This document shows, piece after piece, positions 62,091 through 64,000 of a DNA stretch of 64,000 nt (the first letter of the stretch is position 1; every line of letters starts with the position of its first letter). The position numbers and the translations under genes are program-made. The notes under the pieces were generated by a model. The model was not told the origin of the DNA and ran no database searches. It saw only the letters and a list, made by a program, of their open reading frames with translations. The DNA lies in assembly GCF_014023275.1 (NCBI RefSeq), contig NZ_CP054698.1, positions 5,417,001-5,481,000 on the forward strand. Reading direction: 5' to 3'. The stretch is from Nostoc edaphicum CCNP1411. Its GTDB lineage: Bacteria; Cyanobacteriota; Cyanobacteriia; Cyanobacteriales; Nostocaceae.

Positions 62091-63275
62091 CTACCTATCC
62101 ACAGACCCCATAATTACGTCAACACTACCGAGAATCACCACAATATCTGCAACCTTCATCCCGCGCAGTAAATGTGGAACAATCTGGAGATTGTTAAAAT
62201 CTGCGGCGCGAATCTTCCAACGTGCAGGGAAGACGTTATCATCGCCAACTAAATAAATTCCCAATTCACCTTTACCACTTTCTACACGGGCATAGATTTC
62301 ACCCTTCGGCATCTTGAAAGTCGGGGAAACTTTTTTACCGATGAATTGGTAATCAAATGCGTCCCACTCAGATTTTTTACCTGCGGCTAAACGTTTTGCT
62401 TCGAGATTTTCGTAAGGGCCGCCAGGAAGTCCTTTAACTGCTTGGCGAATAATCTTTACAGATTCGCGCATTTCCCGCATCCGCACTACGTAACGGGCAA
62501 AGCAATCACCGGCGGTTTCCCACTGCACATCCCAGTCGAAATCGTCGTAGCATTCGTAATGGTCAACTTTCCGCAAATCCCATTGCACACCAGAAGCGCG
62601 TAACATTGGGCCAGAAAGTCCCCAGTTAATTGCTTCTTCACGGGTGATAGTACCAATACCCTCAACGCGTCGCCGGAAGATTGGGTTATCTGTTACTAAG
62701 CGTTCGTACTCATCAATTTTGGGCAATAGGTATTCGCAAAATTCCAGACACTTATCTACCCAACCGTAAGGCAAATCGGCTGCTACTCCACCAACGCGGA
62801 AATAGTTGTTATTTACCATCCGATAACCTGTAGCAGCTTCCCACAAATCATAAATCATCTCCCGTTCCCGGAACTGGTAGAAGAAGGGAGTTTGTGCGCC
62901 TACGTCAGCGAGGAAGGGGCCAAACCATAGCAAGTGGTTAGCAATGCGGTTCAACTCCAGCATGATGACGCGGATGTAGCTAGCACGTTTGGGAACAGCG
63001 ACACCTGCAAGCTTTTCTGGGGCGTTAACAGTTACGGCTTCGTTGAACATTCCCGCAGCGTAGTCCCAGCGACTAACGTAGGGGACGTACATAACATTAG
63101 TGCGGTTCTCAGCAATTTTTTCCATTCCCCGATGCAAATAGCCGATGACCGGTTCACAGTCAACGACATCCTCGCCATCCAGAGTCATGATTAGCCGCAG
63201 AACCCCGTGCATTGAGGGGTGGTGTGGCCCCATGTTTAGCACCATCGGTTCAGTGCGGGTTTCTAGTCTGGTCAT
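62091..63275 (-). CDS. ndhH: NAD(P)H-quinone oxidoreductase subunit H (NDH-1, 49-kDa subunit)
   Basis: A 394-residue subunit of thylakoid NDH-1, forming part of the quinone site in respiratory and cyclic electron flow. [74 protein letters not shown] and the C-terminal [18 protein letters not shown] are hallmark blocks. Complete and normal in length. Monocistronic, as usual in cyanobacteria where ndhH is separate from the ndhAIGE cluster. Confidence 0.97.
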   Translation of the reverse strand: MTRLETRTEPMVLNMGPHHPSMHGVLRLIMTLDGEDVVDCEPVIGYLHRGMEKIAENRTNVMYVPYVSRWDYAAGMFNEAVTVNAPEKLAGVAVPKRASYIRVIMLELNRIANHLLWFGPFLADVGAQTPFFYQFREREMIYDLWEAATGYRMVNNNYFRVGGVAADLPYGWVDKCLEFCEYLLPKIDEYERLVTDNPIFRRRVEGIGTITREEAINWGLSGPMLRASGVQWDLRKVDHYECYDDFDWDVQWETAGDCFARYVVRMREMRESVKIIRQAVKGLPGGPYENLEAKRLAAGKKSEWDAFDYQFIGKKVSPTFKMPKGEIYARVESGKGELGIYLVGDDNVFPARWKIRAADFNNLQIVPHLLRGMKVADIVVILGSVDVIMGSVDR

Positions 63276-63289
63276 AGATTTCGTGTTCT

Positions 63290-63667
63290 CCTGTTTGTAT
63301 TCGTGTAGCGTGCCATTTTGAATTGAACCGCGTAGATGCCAACCAGACCCGATTTATCTAGTCTGCCAAGCCAAAGTTAAGCTTGCAGGAGCAATACTTT
63401 TAAGAAAACTGCCCTTAAGGCGTCTATAATGTATTGCCCATACAGGGGGTATGTTGGAGAGGGGGTGACAGAGGAGGGACTTTACTTGATGTTTAATTTT
63501 GTTGCACTTCTTCAACTATTATATGGAAGCTTGATCTGCACTTAATTAAGGCATCGGATTTTTTTATAAGGAAGATGCGGAGAGTGGGGGAGGCGGTGAA
63601 ACTAGGAACCCAGCCTACCCTTCTTTACGGGAACGGGAACGGCGAAGCCAAGGCTGGGTGGTTTACA
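63290..63667. other. Intergenic leader of ndhH
   Basis: About 380 bases containing the likely ndhH promoter; I see a G-rich stretch (GGGTATGTTGGAGAGGGGGT near 63447) and GGGAACGGGAACGGCGAAGC near 63629 but no gene. Confidence 0.5.
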
Positions 63668-64000
63668 TTACCTCAACAAAGCAGCAAAAGGACAAGAACT
63701 GGCTGGTAAGTTTGTAGTTGCGAGTTCTTTTCTTTTTGTGAAAATTTGCTTGATGAAAGCCCAGAACTTTTGATATAGAGAACCAGGAGGTTGTATTCCG
63801 CCTTCTGCTTGTTTTGACTGAGACAAATTTGCTAATTTGCCACCAGATGTCAATTTGTCTAGAAAGTTATTATTGTCGTAATAGTGTTCTAAAGACAAAA
63901 TTTTGAGATCATCTGTGACATGAACGACACTGATGCCAATAACCTCAATCATCTGGCCAGTAGGTGCATAATCTTTATATGCACCTTGAAAATATCCCCA
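63668..64000 (-). CDS. SnoaL/NTF2-like (ester cyclase family) protein, 5' end off the window
   Basis: The minus-strand frame is open to the right edge (WGYFQGAYKDYAPTGQ before the internal Met at 63952), continuing MIEVIGISVVHVTDDLKILS and LEHYYDNNNFLDKL, the last strands of a SnoaL/NTF2 fold as in ester-cyclase-family proteins. The C-terminal 45 residues (YQKFWAFIKQIFTKRKE...) form a basic extension. At least 110 residues are visible. Function is not assigned. Confidence 0.7.
   Translation of the reverse strand, partial: WGYFQGAYKDYAPTGQMIEVIGISVVHVTDDLKILSLEHYYDNNNFLDKLTSGGKLANLSQSKQAEGGIQPPGSLYQKFWAFIKQIFTKRKELATTNLPASSCPFAALLR

Overview
The window looks like chromosome from a filamentous, probably heterocyst-forming cyanobacterium of the Nostoc/Anabaena type. 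Evidence: the HIP1 palindrome GCGATCGC recurs throughout; there are photosynthesis-linked genes (CyanoQ, NdhH of NDH-1, a Psb35-like protein, HemJ), a CYP110-like P450, a cyanobacterial GH100 invertase and a complete ebo cluster; and the intergenic DNA is full of the short repeats typical of Nostoc genomes. No phage or plasmid backbone is visible. The genus is an inference.

Layout. 1-2.6 kb: wreckage of a WD40/J-domain gene, an intact Old Yellow Enzyme homologue and a histidine-kinase remnant. 2.6-20.1 kb: mostly housekeeping genes (invertase, rsmB, TerB-like, PBP1, folK, a Nudix/ADP-ribosylglycohydrolase pair, prohibitin, TauE/SafE + DUF1634, hemJ, a ThiO/DadA-like oxidase, psbQ). 20.3-26.8 kb: accessory region with nested MITEs, an alpha/beta hydrolase, a caspase/NB-ARC protein whose TPR half lies in an overlapping -1 frame, a 21-bp tandem array and a broken small gene. 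26.8-37.5 kb: catalase, an intact IS4-family element with 9-bp target duplication, then eboF-eboE-eboC-eboB-eboA on the minus strand and eboD divergent on the plus strand. 37.6-38.7 kb: a higBA-type toxin-antitoxin pair bracketed by inverted copies of one MITE. 38.7-53.2 kb: YdcF, S41 protease, glycosyltransferases, HAD phosphatase, P450, TPR lipoprotein-like protein, ruvB, hisF, tRNA-Ala(GGC), uvrA. 53.3-61.8 kb: accessory region with a Uma2 gene carrying an in-frame repeat, composite MITEs, a VOC protein, a free-standing cyanobacteriochrome GAF protein, a decayed IS4-type element inserted in a MITE, and a degraded PLD-helicase / Eco57I-type methylase locus cut by a second decayed IS. 61.8-64 kb: ndhH and an edge-truncated SnoaL/NTF2-like gene.

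How the genes work together. The ebo genes form a recognised metabolite-traffic cassette, known in Nostoc to be needed for export of scytonemin precursors. Nudix + ADP-ribosylglycohydrolase plausibly form an ADP-ribose salvage pair. The lipase-like hydrolase followed by the caspase-NB-ARC-TPR (STAND) protein is the best candidate here for a little-described defence or cell-death module. The PLD-helicase/methylase remnant looks like a restriction-type system that has been inactivated. The most informative structural signal is the family relation between a decayed IS (56264-57753) and small MITEs elsewhere in the window: they share terminal repeats and an 11-bp target duplication.

All calls come from reading the sequence; no database search was run.
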